Shown: positions 46,826 to 58,243 of the stretch, in pieces
Layout of the letters: the number at the start of each line of letters is the position of its first letter
How positions within the stretch are numbered: the stretch's first letter is position 1
NCBI GenBank assembly: GCA_009823395.1
Contig: CM020515.1
Span: 7,858,489-7,922,488, forward strand
Direction of reading: 5' to 3'
Length of the DNA stretch: 64,000 nt
Source: Thamnaconus septentrionalis
Lineage: Eukaryota > Chordata > Actinopteri > Tetraodontiformes > Monacanthidae
Translations under genes and position numbers: made by a program
The notes under the pieces: generated by a model
Database searches by the model: none
What the model saw: the letters and a program-made list of their open reading frames with translations, nothing else
Told to the model about the DNA's origin: nothing

Positions 46826-47541
46826 GGGCGGGGAGGGAGGTGGTGAGTAAAGTGGAGAACGGTACAACATGTATTCTTAGTAAGATCCTCAAGGTCATGA
46901 GGAATCACTGCAGATGACAGATATTATGCTAAATCTGGACGGCTCTAATGGAAACCTGCTGGGATGTGTGCATGCGCGCGCACATGCACACACACATGCA
47001 CACCGTGGTGGCAGATTTCGGCTCCAGCTGCACGATGAGATGAGAGGAAATAAAAAGCTGACAATGGCTGCCAGGCACACATGTGAATGAATAAAATGAG
47101 CCGCATGAATAAGAACGTGTGCACATTATCTGTTACCCCCAGCAGTATTCGCCTGCGCCTCTCATGTGTTATTTTCCTGTTGGCATCAAATTGAGATTAA
47201 TTAATAATCAATTACACAGCCATTTAGAAGCTTTTTTTTTTTTTGTTGCTGTGTCAGGCTATTACAAATGCAAATGAGTTGGTTTGGACCACCGGCTACC
47301 TTGAAAAATACTCAAGGTCAGAGTTCCAGCAACGCAGGCACTGGTTGCTTGACTGCCCACTCATGGCGGGCCACAGTGGAGGTTCTAAAGTCATTTTCTG
47401 GACAATTCGGTAAAAATAAAGCGCTGACAAGCTGGCAACGACGACGGCCCAAGCCAAAGTTCTCAACTCCTGTCCTAGGTTACAATTGCATGGCTACAAT
47501 CACTCTTTTTGCACCCTGTCTATTGTCTGCTGGACAGTTTC

Positions 47542-48017
47542 TGTTAGGGTTCCCATCGGGAACAGCGTTTTTGTCTCCCCCTACCTGTCAGAGAGTGTCA
47601 CTGTCTTTAGTTTTTTGTCACCATGTGCTTTGTCATGTGACGTAACCACCTCCATATTTGGGTAACTTCCTGTCTGTGATTTTCCCGCCATTTTGTGGAC
47701 TCACCTGATTCTCATCTTTGTCAATCAGTCGAACTACTTAAGCCCAGCCTTGGCAAGCCTGCTTTGTCCGATCGTCAGTTCAAGCATTTGGATGTTCCTG
47801 ACTGTTGCTAAAACTATTTGCCCTGGTTTCGTCATGCCTGTCCAGACCGATCCTGTTTTTGACCTCGGAACTTGCCAGTCGATTTGGACTTCCCTGCCTC
47901 AGTCTGCCTGCTGTTTTGGACTCCGTCTATGCCTGCTGGATTTGCAAAAAGGTTAGAAAAAATAAAGAATTCTGATCGTCTCTGATCTGCCTGTGGTTCC
48001 TGAATCGTGCCCTGACA
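47542..48017 (+). mobile_element. Solo LTR of a Ty3/gypsy-like retrotransposon
   Basis: The 476-bp element starts TGTTAGGG and ends CCCTGACA, with the TG...CA ends of an LTR. It is flanked by identical 5-bp target-site duplications, GTTTC at 47537-47541 and at 48018-48022. AATAAA at 47961-47966 fits the R-region poly(A) signal. No internal gag or pol region, primer-binding site or second LTR is nearby, so this is a solo LTR left by recombination. Assignment to Ty3/gypsy is from general resemblance and is not proven. Confidence 0.85.
47652..47661. promoter_or_regulatory. CArG box (SRF site) inside the solo LTR
   Basis: CCATATTTGG is a perfect CC(A/T)6GG match, the consensus bound by SRF, the partner of MRTF. 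It lies about 6.8 kb downstream of the MRTF stop codon. One match in a long window can be chance. Confidence 0.4.
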
Positions 48018-48022
48018 GTTTC

Positions 48023-50489
48023 TCCATTGGTTTACGTTGTCCTTCAATGACTTTAACATACACGAGATCCAACCTCAACAACAAACACTGTTGGGGTCAA
48101 CCAGCTTGTTGAAACTTTGTTGTTTGTCCTCGGTACGCACGTCCATGTGCTTCAGAGCCAAAAAGGGGCAACGCCTCCTTCTCCACACGAGGCAGCACTA
48201 TCGCTAGTGAGAGTGCTTTCAAGAGGCGCCACTTTGCTTGATTGGTTTCGCTTGATCTCAGCCCCAAACGTCTGCCGCAGTTACAAAGGGGATGCCGGTC
48301 CATTGGGGATGACGGGACACACCAAATAAGAAAACCGGCCAAGCAAACTTAAGACACTGAAGTTGAGTCAAACAAAACGAACAAAAAAAAAATCAAACCG
48401 TTGATTGATTTTGGTTCACTTGACCATTTTCCTCAGGCAACTGAATAGACCTGGGGAAATTGCATAGGTATGAGACGACAACCAATTAAGAATTGAGCCG
48501 CCCTCCCCATTTGTTAACACTTTACCTGTCGACTTTGTCCTGCCTGGCCGCGCCTGCAGCAGACCAACAAGCTCGCGCTGCTGCCGGCATTGCTGACATC
48601 ACGTCACTTGGACAAATAAAGGTGGCTAGGAGGGATAAGATGAGGTGTGTGTGGGGGGGAAATAGCAGCACATGTGCGTGTGCAGTCCCACCTGGACAAC
48701 CTGGCACCGCAGTATGAAGGAGAACTTAGGGGGGGATGAGACGGAGTGAGGGCAGAGCAGAAAATAGCTGCGGCCCATTATCATCACCTCCCTACCTGTC
48801 TGGCTGTCGCACCTCTAATTACAGCTGCCATATTGCTCCAAATATCACACAATGAGGGAAGTGTGTGTGTTGTGTATGAGATGAGTGCGCCTCAGCATAA
48901 GGTGTGTGTGATATCATTTAACAGACTCTAGTGCCTTCACAAGAAGGTAAAGGAACAAATTGATCAAGTTGTAAAAACTATCTGTCTCTTAATAAATACT
49001 GAAACTTACTCTCGATACACGAGCTGTGTTCGATAAGTGTATGCTGACAGCACAACCGAGTGGAGTATGTGACCGAAACCGGGGTTATGCAACTAGTGGG
49101 GTACAAACCATATGAGCGTGCAAAGTGCGAAAGCAAAAAAAGCACTTATTTTTGGATAAAAAATAAAATGGTGTTTTAAGGTGTACAATTACACAAATAC
49201 ACAATCACATAATGTTGTTGCCTGGATCTGTATTATCTTTTGGCCCTCTCAGATATAGATATGTACAGTATTATTGGAGTTTTGGAGGGCTGGCTGAATC
49301 CTGTCGTCGGAGGGTTCAACTCACTGAAAGTAAAAAGGACGGAGAGACAGACAGACTTATGATCAGTTAATGCAAATGTGACAAAAAATACTGCTATTCC
49401 GTCTCAATTTTAACCAGGTAAGCATTTGAGAACAAATTCTTATTTACAACGGCTGTCTAATCTTCACAGTATTACCCTTCGGAGGGCCAAATGGATCATA
49501 GCTAACAGTTGCCACGTTTGAAATTAGTCTGGTTTATTCATAATTTTGTGCAATGTTAGTTGAGAATGACCAGCAATAATTTCTACCACAGTAAACCTGA
49601 CTATTGTGATAATTTCACATTGGCCACTTCAGAGTTTCTTTAAAGTTATCCTGAACAACCTTAACATCCTTATAGTTCTAGCTAACAAAGTTAGCTAGTG
49701 AAATGAGATAAACTTGATTCCACTCCCCCTGAAATTTGTCTTGGCCAAGTACACGCAGCTGCTGCAAAACCGTGTTTTCTTTTTGTTTCAACAAAACTTT
49801 CCACACTAGGTCCATAAATATATGATTGTTTGAAACTCCTATTAGGATCAAAATTCAGTGCTCAAGACACTTTTCTCCTAGACAATATTTATCTTCAATC
49901 GGAAGCTTTAACACAACATGAATACGCAGAGAAACATGTTTTTTCTGAGCCATACCCTGCCTGCCTAAGAAGACTTTTTATTTATTTATTTATTTATTTA
50001 TTTTTAATAAGACCAGTTTGGAAGTACTGTGGCTCACCTCATAGAAATGACAGAAGGTCCAATAATCCACGACCAAATTGGTAACCGGGCCGAACAAAAG
50101 CAGACATAAAAAATTTCTTACACTGTAATATACAGCCACGCTGAATTGTAAAAAATGTGAATATAATATCTACATACATTTATTATTAATAATGATAATA
50201 ATAGACTTTTTTTTCCAAGACCCAGCCTAAGTCAGAATTGAGAAAATTGTATTTTTTTTTCCTAAATCAAATTGGGGAAAAAAGCAATGCCAAAATAAGA
50301 TCTTACTTGATTCAAATAATAAAAAAAAATAATTGAATAACTAATGAATGAACTTACAGTGATGAAGATATTGAAGGTTAAGGTCGATATTTCCCAAGCC
50401 GACAAGGAACCAATGGTGCATCCGCAAGGAAGGAGGCAGGAGGTTGCCTTTGATGCAGATCGCTTGTGTCTGTGTGTGTTTAACTTTAC
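48023..50489. other. Spacer containing the unresolved 3' part of the membrane-protein gene
   Basis: The minus-strand gene that starts at 51175 must continue here. A pyrimidine-rich acceptor followed by an open minus-strand segment (reading ELNPPTTGFSQPSK in one frame) lies around 49250-49325, but its phase does not fit exon 2 directly. A TTTA run lies at about 49977-50004. A unique stretch at 48750-48860 has TAATTACAGCTGCC-type words that could be a conserved element. Confidence 0.3.
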
Positions 50490-51175
50490 CTGAGCAAATC
50501 ATTTTCATCCGGTAGTAATTGAATCCTTTGTTTACCACAAGGAAGGTGCAATAGTACCAAATGGAAAAAGACACAGCTGTGCTAATAACCGTTGGGATGA
50601 AAAAAATACAACCATAGTCATACTGACATAACATATATATTCCAGCCACCTGTAAAGACATTGAAAAAGAGAAAGAGAGAGTGACAGAGCGAGAGAGAGA
50701 GAATACGATTAAAAATCACACCGCATGTTTACGACAACACAAAAAACACTGTTACTTGTACTAATGCAAAAAACTAACAAACAAACTCGAAAAGACCTTG
50801 ATAACTGGCTTTAATATTAAGAACAGTGTTTGAGACGATTAAAGCGTGTCATCAATAAATGGAGATGTATCCTACTCCAACAGCAGTGTTTTTCTTTCTC
50901 ACAGGCAGCTATACACACGCCATCCATCCATTCATTCATCCATCCATCCCGTGATAAAGCTTTTAGTCCAAATCGCCCATCCCTACTAGATAGCGATCCC
51001 AAAATCGCTAACCCGCTAGTTGGCTAACTCCTATAGTTTCCGTTATGTTTTCAACGTCTAACAAAATTTGACATTTCAACCGCCAAAAACTTACCATACG
51101 GAGAAAGAGAAGTGCGACAGGTAGAATTTCCTCCTTAAATTGTAATTTCTCCACACACTTCCTCACTTTATCCAT
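50490..51175 (-). CDS. Unrecognised small multi-pass membrane protein, 5' part
   Basis: Two exons join in phase on the minus strand: 51095-51175 (ATG, donor GTAAGT) and 50490-50649 (acceptor TTTACAG, donor GTAAAG, phase 1 at the end). The 27-residue charged leader MDKVRKCVEKLQFKEEI leads into LPVALLFLRM-VAGIYMLC. A second hydrophobic span is FFIPTVISTAVSFSIWYYC, and TFLVV may extend it, followed by NKGFNYYRMKM. At least two membrane segments are therefore likely. Without further exons the translation would run on to about 106 residues in all after the start of exon 2, but the good donor suggests that more exons exist. I do not recognise the family and give no function. The clean splice signals and hydrophobic coding pattern argue that it is real. 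Confidence 0.5.
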
Positions 51176-52279
51176 TTCCGTTCTTTGATTTTGACGTGAG
51201 GTACGGTTTTCACGTGATGTGAGTCGAGCGACGAAGAAGTCTCTACTCTTCAAAGCATATGCTGCTTCTTCTTCGCGAAAAGGGCGATGTTGGACTTGCG
51301 AGCACAGCAGGAGCCGTCCTGTACGTAAGTGACAGTTAAGGTACCGGGAGCGAATTCGCGAGGCGATTAATCAATTAAAAAAAAAAAAAGTATAATAAAA
51401 TAATAATAATTAAAAAAAAAACCCACAGGAAATAGTAACCTGGTATTTACCTCGGACACCTCTTAGCTAGTTACGGCAATGTTAGCGGCTTTTCTTGCTT
51501 TGAATTGGAAAAAAATATCAGTGGTTAATGAGTCGTTTCTACTACCTACACTACGAACAAATAAGAAATGATTCATGTTTCCTGTCGTTTCAAACAAAAG
51601 TCAAAGCTTTTAACTTAGAACAAGCTCTGTTGTAGGCTAGGACAGAGTGGTCGGTCAATTTCAGCTGTCAGACACCAAATAAGGGCATGTTAACCAGACC
51701 CAAGATCAACTCTTTGAAAAATTACAATTTGGAACCAGTGATACAAGCATAGTGATGATTAGGCATATTTTTCTGTTCTATATTTTAAAGTTGGTTGTTA
51801 TTTACTTTCATAGTTTCATTTGTCTTGATTATACCTCTGCATTTTTATTCCATGCAGAAGAGCAGTCATGCGGTGAAATGTCCTCAACTCTGAAGTCTCC
51901 ACAATAGCAAGGAAGACTGCTGACAGAACTGCATCCTCTGGCACGAAGGTAGGAACCCGTCTGTAGACTTTCACCGGTCTTTCCATATGAGCATTGTAGG
52001 TTAAACGTTAGCTCTTTTGCACACTGCTTGGTTGATCTCATATCCGCGCAAGTTTGTTGTCTGGCATGTTGCCAATCACAGTCCTTTTTTTTTTTTTCTG
52101 ATTTAGTGGGGACCGTCCAGTTATTTGCTGTGGCTGCTTCCTTACACACTTGTCAGATGTTGTTGAATAGTTTCAGAATCAGCTTGGTTCGCCAAGTTTG
52201 CGTCCTATAAAAGATATGTTTTTCCGACAGCTGTTGGAGAAAATACAATGTACGTACAGTTGTATCCATTCGTGTGTAC

Positions 52280-52550
52280 AACATGTAACAGAACACCGGG
52301 AATCAGATTGTCTACATCGCGTCATGTAACGTAACACAGGGAACCAGATTGTCTACGTCACATCATGTAGCGCAACACCGGGCACCATGTTCTCCATGTC
52401 ACGTAATACAACACCGGAAAACATTTTCATCACATCACGCAACGCTCTGACAGGCAGCATATTCTCCACGTCACTTCATGTATCCCCACGCAGGGCGCCA
52501 TATTTGCCTCGTCGCATCACATAATAAAACACCGGGTACTGTATTCTCTG
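52280..52550. repeat. Degenerate tandem array, about 40-bp unit, seven copies
   Basis: The core AACACCGGG or a variant (AACACAGGG, TGACAGGC, CACGCAGGG) recurs near 52293, 52334, 52375, 52411, 52449, 52488 and 52529, spaced 36-41 bp. Between cores each unit reads roughly ACCATATTCTCCACGTCAC then ATCATGTA. Copies differ at many positions, so the array is old. Confidence 0.8.
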
Positions 52551-53134
52551 CCTCCAAGACCTCTGACTTTTTCTTTGTGAAAAAGATTCTTTGGAGTCGC
52601 ATGAAGATCTTGCAAATTCAAATCAAGTGTTCCACCAAAACCTGTCAGGTTTTTGCCGGGTCATGCGAGTTGACTCTGCCGTTTTCTGATTGACACCTTG
52701 AAGTGACATCTGAGCATGTTCACGTCGTGTGTTCCCACCATGAAGTATAGACAAGACTGTGTGTGTGTGTAAGTGTGCGTGCGGGTGTGCGTGAAGATTA
52801 TAGTTCTTCTGTAACCACCTGGAGGGAGGCAACCTGATGAGAGAGGCTTAAGGAGAATTTAATCCTCGCCCTAATGTGACAGCAGCATTTTCTCTCAAAA
52901 TGCCGTCATTACTTAACTGTTGAGCCTCGCTGTGTTGCACATGTGTCTCGCAAGCCTGCGCGCGAACACTCACATACACACACCAGCCCCCCGAGCGGAT
53001 ATTTCGCAGGAGGATGGAGTAAGCGTGACTCTGTGTGTCGTCTTAAGAGCCCCGCGAGCAGCCAATGTAGGTCATGTGTATTGCAAAGCGAGTCCCCGAC
53101 TTTTCTCAGACTTGCGCTTGAAACCAAATGCTAC

Positions 53135-53180
53135 TGGGGGCGGCGGCGGGGGCGGGGGCGGGGGAGGGGGCCGGGGGGGA
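53135..53180 (+). repeat. G-rich tract with G-quadruplex potential
   Basis: Runs of three to seven G, separated by one to three C or A bases, occur many times within about 45 bp (GGGGGCGGCGGCGGGGGCGG and more). This meets the usual four-run rule for quadruplex folding several times over. Confidence 0.7.
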
Positions 53181-56100
53181 CGTGGGATTATACAGAGACT
53201 GTGGCAATCTCTCCTCCCTGGCGCCACACAAACGCAATAAAGGGTCGGCCCTTGTGAATCTGGGTCAGGCGAGCAGCAGAGACGGAAGTGACCTTTTTTT
53301 TTTTTTTCCTGCGCGACGCACACGACGCCCGGCAGGAAACTACAGGTGAAGGTTACGAACAAGGCCCCCCCCCCCCACCGGTTTGCGCGGCGCGAGCCTC
53401 CCTATCAAATGTTTTTGTCGCTGGTGGGACTTGATTTTGCGCGACAGCCGTGTCCTGTTTGCCCCTGAATCTGCAAACGCTCCCAAACACAAGAGTGAAT
53501 TATTATTAATTTTTTTTACGGCTGTGTAAGCTGGCAGAGTGAAGTTCCTGGGTAACGCAGTTGCGTTCTCAGTCAAAAACAGCCGTGAGCGAGCGGGAGA
53601 TTTGAGAAGCGACAGATTACCGAGCGTCGCTATCGAGGTTCCTCCATCAAAGCGAAGATCAGCCAGTGCCTGTCTTAGCGGGCGCCTTTGCCATTGTCGT
53701 CTCCTTCCTGGCTAATCAGCGCTCCTGAGCAGCGGATGAATCGATTTCTATTTGGTTTCGTGAAAGCGGGGCTAATCCGCACACTGGTGGAGCTCAAGGC
53801 TAAGTTAAACTTTCAGTATGAAGGCGTAAACCATGTAACCGCCCCTGCAACAACAACCAGAAATAACACTCATCTCGGCTCCTTCGCTGGCTTCTACAAA
53901 CCACGCTCATTTTGTTTCACGTGCCAAGCCAGTAGCATGATGTGTTTGAGCCACTTCGGTGATCTCACCCGCCTTATCTGTAGTAGTTGCTCCTTGAAAT
54001 TTGAATGAATTGAATGTTTAGTCAGACAACATGATATGTTCGACTCGAAACTGGAAGTTTTTACCACTGCAAAGGCAAATGCAGGCTTTGGTGATGTTGG
54101 TTAATGCAGTTTTCCGAAGGGCTGCATTCCAACCAAACACCTATGGGCCGAAGGAGAAAGGCTGTTGCGATGCCGTGTTTGGATATGTTCCCGTCTGCTA
54201 GTCGAGCTGCTGACTCCTGCGACTGGCACGCATGCTGCAGCATTCTCGGTTGTGTCACCCTCAATTACCAAATGTCGCCATCTGGGAAACAAAACAGCCT
54301 TGAAGCTCGACAGTCTTTGTATTTTCTAGAGTGCAGCGAGACTCCGGAGCGTTGCAGACTGTGCACCGCTTTGCATGCATCTAAATTCCAGTTCTCTCCC
54401 TCCCAGTTTGCCTCAGTGTGTGCAGCCCCAAACAGCCAAAATCACATAAATGTACATTTATGTATGTTTATTTTGAAAATACAAAATAGGCATAATGTAC
54501 AACCTTGTGACTGTGGTTAATAGTCACCAAGATTTCTAAATTTATGAAGTGAATAACAGGGCTTATAACCACTTTTAACCACCTAACATTAAATAGATTA
54601 AATTCTGAAATAACAGAACTTTCCAGTACCTTTAAAAAAAAAAAAAAAAAAAAAAATGTCAACAGCAAGGCACCGTCAGATTACACTGATGTTTACTTTG
54701 TTCCCACATCACAAGCAGTTGTGTGCTCATCTTCTCCTGAGATCTTGTCATCGTGCGCGAGCAGTGTGCAGAGGCTGACACCGTCGACGGCCCCGAAAGG
54801 ACTCTCATGCTCCCACTGTGTACGTGGAAATTAAGAGTAAACAAGAGGGCGCAAAGGAAGAGCCTGTCTGTGTAAATGCGAACAAATCAATTTCACCGAC
54901 CGTCCGTCCGTCTCGTGGCCCCACATGCCAGAGAATCGGCGTCCTGCGGGACTCCCCGTTGCTCTGCCATCAGTCTCCATGTGCGAGCTGAGCAGGCAGC
55001 ATCATATGGCGGCTGACAGCTTCCATACTTCCCCCCTCTGCTCAATAAAACATACTGAACCCTTGCCAGAGAGAGAGAGAGAGAGGGACGGAGCGTTGGA
55101 TGGAAGAAGAGAGAGAGAAAGCTGTGCATCCCAAGCTTCCATCTGTTTATGGTGATGGGTTTCCCCCCTCCGCGTCAGCGTTTTATGTCTCATCTCGTAA
55201 GTGTCCGTGCACATTTGTGCTCTGGCTGTGCAGCGGCGGAAGCTTCAGCCGCGTGTCTTCGCTTCGCGCTGAATACGAGGCTGTGATGCTGTGCAGAATG
55301 CAAATGCAAAGCAGAATTGCATGTGAACAAACTGTGTTTTTCGAGCACAGTTTTTGCGATGATATGCGAGAAGTCCAATCCTCTCACTCACTGTGCTTGC
55401 CGGGCAGCACTGCAGCTTTTAGAGGATGCTGCTCGAGCTCTCAGTCACGATTTAGGCGCCAAGCTGTAGAATCATCGGTTAAAGGACCGTTGCGTGACAG
55501 TTAGTGGCACCTAGTGGTGAGACGGCACATTGCAAACAACGTTCAGCATAAAACTGCGGAAACTTGCAGTGGACTTGATATTTATGTAACCAGAAGGTAA
55601 CTAAACATACATGTATATGTACAAATCTTTTTTTGCCAGTAAACCCTTGTAAATATTACACATTAGGAACTTCGAATGAACGGTATATCAAAATTCAGTT
55701 TGACTGTAACAAGGTAGAAACTCTGTGGAGCTCGTACGTGCCACCCTTGTCCTACATACAACCTGTCACAGTTAAGATTCATCACAGCGAAATTTTCTTT
55801 TTCACTCTCCATAACAGTCAACCAAACGGCAAACTTTCTAGTTCCTCCTCTAAAACGTCCCGCTCGTCTCTGACGAGCCCGAGGGTAGACGTGAGTCCTT
55901 AACTCACTAAACAAACCACTTTTTGACAAGGAGATGTCGCACTTTTTGAGGTTCCAAAGAGTTTCCGTTTTTGCGTTTTTTGTTTTTCAGTTCCTTCAGA
56001 CTTTTCAGTGGTGCCACTGTGTAGGTCTGCACCTTAAATCAAGGCCAACTGCCCTGGACATGCTGAACCATCTGTATCATACCATCACCAAAATGGGTTA

Positions 56101-57764
56101 AGCGTTAGTTTTACGTCTACTTATTTTAGTCGCATTTCGTGCTTTGTGATCCAGTCTGTAGATTCAAGAAAATCAGCTGAGCCCTGTTTCTATTCCCATT
56201 GGACACTTCTGATTTACAACTGCCTGTTTGAAGCATTGGATTTTTTTCGGTAACACAAAATAGTTCTTTATTGACACATAATTTTTGTTTATAGCAGTCT
56301 TCAATAAAAACTTCTAGAAAGAAACCTAAAACAAAACATGGTCTGACACGCATCCCTGAAACCTGTCTGGTTTCTCAGGTGACGGCAGATTAAACCTGAT
56401 GTCGGACTGTGATGCACGTTCCCTTGTCCCACTTTTTTTTTTGTTGCGCAGTAGCCCCTGAAGTCATGTGAGCGAGGGGCGGGGGGGGGGGATGAAAGCT
56501 AAATCACAACGTGGCAAAACGATGCTGCCGCTAACCGTCGCCATGAGGCGCTTCCCCGGTTTACGTCTCCGCGATCTGAGCCTCGGTCGACTTCATCTGC
56601 GGTGCAAGTGTTAAATGAAGGCAGAAGCCGGGCCAGAGCGTGGTAAGAGTTTCTGTTTTACCCCGTCTGCCCACGCTCTCCGGAAAAAAAAAAACCCTCC
56701 GGTGCAATCGATGAGTCAGTTACTCTCCGTCAGGCGTATTAGGAGGCATTTGTGATATTCCCAGGGAGTGAAGATCAAGGCTGGGAGCTTATCTACCTCC
56801 TGTTCAGCAAATGCACATTCCCCCCCCTCTCCCGTCCTCCCCCCGACAGACGGTAGATCACATTTAAATCTTATTATTCTCCCTCTGATCTCCTCTGTCT
56901 TTGACAGGGCCCAGTTTTCCGTCCTGGCGGCGGTGCTTAAACGCTGCAGACGCCGTTTCTATGGCGGAGCTATTTGTAGCTGTCAGTTACGTTACAGGTG
57001 TAGCTGTGTTTTGTGCACCATTTCCCTTCATTTAATGCTGACAGACTGGCATTAAAAACTGCAACAACATGCTGCGGAATCTCATTTCAGCCTCCTCACT
57101 CCAAGGCATCCATACAGCACCTGTATGGATCACTTTTCTTCCCACTTTCTCCTCCAGTTTCTCTTTCCATTTCCCCTTTTCTTTCAGACTCGTCCTTCCG
57201 CTGCTTGTCTCGCTTCTCATTTAAACCTGTTTCCACACAAGGGGCCCAGGAGGATTCGGTTACAGGATGTGCCGCGCAAAGATTAGAGGCCGCCGCTGAA
57301 ACAATCCGAGCCGCGCGGCGGAGGCTTCCCCGCTGCTTGTCTCCAGCTCTTTACTTTCAAACGAGGCTCAGCTCTGAGCTGCTTGTGAGGAGGAAGCAAA
57401 GGTGCCCGACGTGACAGTCGGTGAGACATTTCTCGGGGCGACTGAGAGCAACTAACAAGATGGTTTTCTCCCATCAAGGCAACTACGGAAGCATCTTCTG
57501 TGGGCACATGTTGACTTGCTTGTTGGAGGATGTGGCTGCCCTCTTTTCTGTCACTTCTCAGCTCCTATGCTATGGCGTTATGGAGAGAATAGTGGGATCT
57601 GAACAACAGAGGGCCAGATTTACTGTGGTCCCGGCTAGCACGATGCAAAATCAATTGTGTGCACAAGCAGATTGTACACGTTATTAGGTAGCCGATGGCG
57701 AGTGATCTACTAAGATTGCACGTGCATCTGAAAACAGGTGCAAAAGTGGTGGAGACCGGCCTAT

Positions 57765-58243
57765 TTGAAGGTTAAGTGTGTAATATATGGAGATAAGGAA
57801 TAAAGGAAGAAACAGCAACATCAAGTGGTTACATTTTAGATTGCAGCGCTCTTTCACCTAACTCCCCTTCGGGATTCCGTACCCCCCCCCCCACCCTCAA
57901 GCTTGCCAGCGAACTACGGTGGCCTGCAAGCACAAACCTGGATACCTCGTCCACCTTCTTCTTTGTCTGTTTTTTTGAAGACGTACTTTGAAGACGCTGT
58001 CAGGCCGGCTGGATTGTCCCCACCCAGCTTCCTTAGAAATTTGGCTTGCAAGATGGCAGCTGGCTGGGAACAAGACACTTGTATGTGTATTCTTATACAC
58101 ATACAGTATATATGGTCATACTGTTCTAAGGGTAGGCAAACTAAATTACTATTATTTATGTATTTATGGGCTGCATGTTAAGCTTTTACCAATACGAAAA
58201 TCACAAGTTAAGCCAAATTTTACACAATGGACCCTTAAATTAG
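57765..58243 (+). mobile_element. TIR element family C, copy 2
   Basis: The right end at about 58217-58240 contains TTTTACACAATGGACCC. Its reverse complement GGGTCCATTGTGTAAAA matches the left end of copy 3 at 60443-60466 (AGGTGCATTGTGTAAAA). The body shares ACATCAAGTGGTTACATTTT, GGCCTGCAAGCAC, CTCGTCCACCTTCTTC and AAGATGGCAGCT with the other copies. Confidence 0.7.

Larger units (their letters stand above)
40806..47541. other. Gene-poor region downstream of the MRTF gene
   Basis: I see no supported exon here. It holds a hAT-like element (40981-41920), a (CA)n tract at about 43527-43543, a (CCG)n run at 46599-46620 and (TG)n at 46793-46824. Several unique stretches are rich in ATTA and TAAT words, for example 42505-42545 and 47180-47225. 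The early part probably includes the MRTF 3' UTR, whose end I cannot place. Confidence 0.4.
51176..57764. other. Gene-poor region, 51-57.8 kb
   Basis: A plus-strand donor, GTAC|GTAAGT at 51325, could end a divergent non-coding first exon. Other features are a ~40-bp degenerate tandem array (52280-52550), a very G-rich tract (53135-53180), A-runs and T-runs (for example 54632-54655), a GA run near 55070-55084 and C-runs near 53364. No exon was supported. Confidence 0.4.

Noticed and set aside
52280..52550. CRISPR-like look of evenly spaced repeats
   Set aside because: Units are diverged tandem repeats without distinct spacers, in a vertebrate genome.
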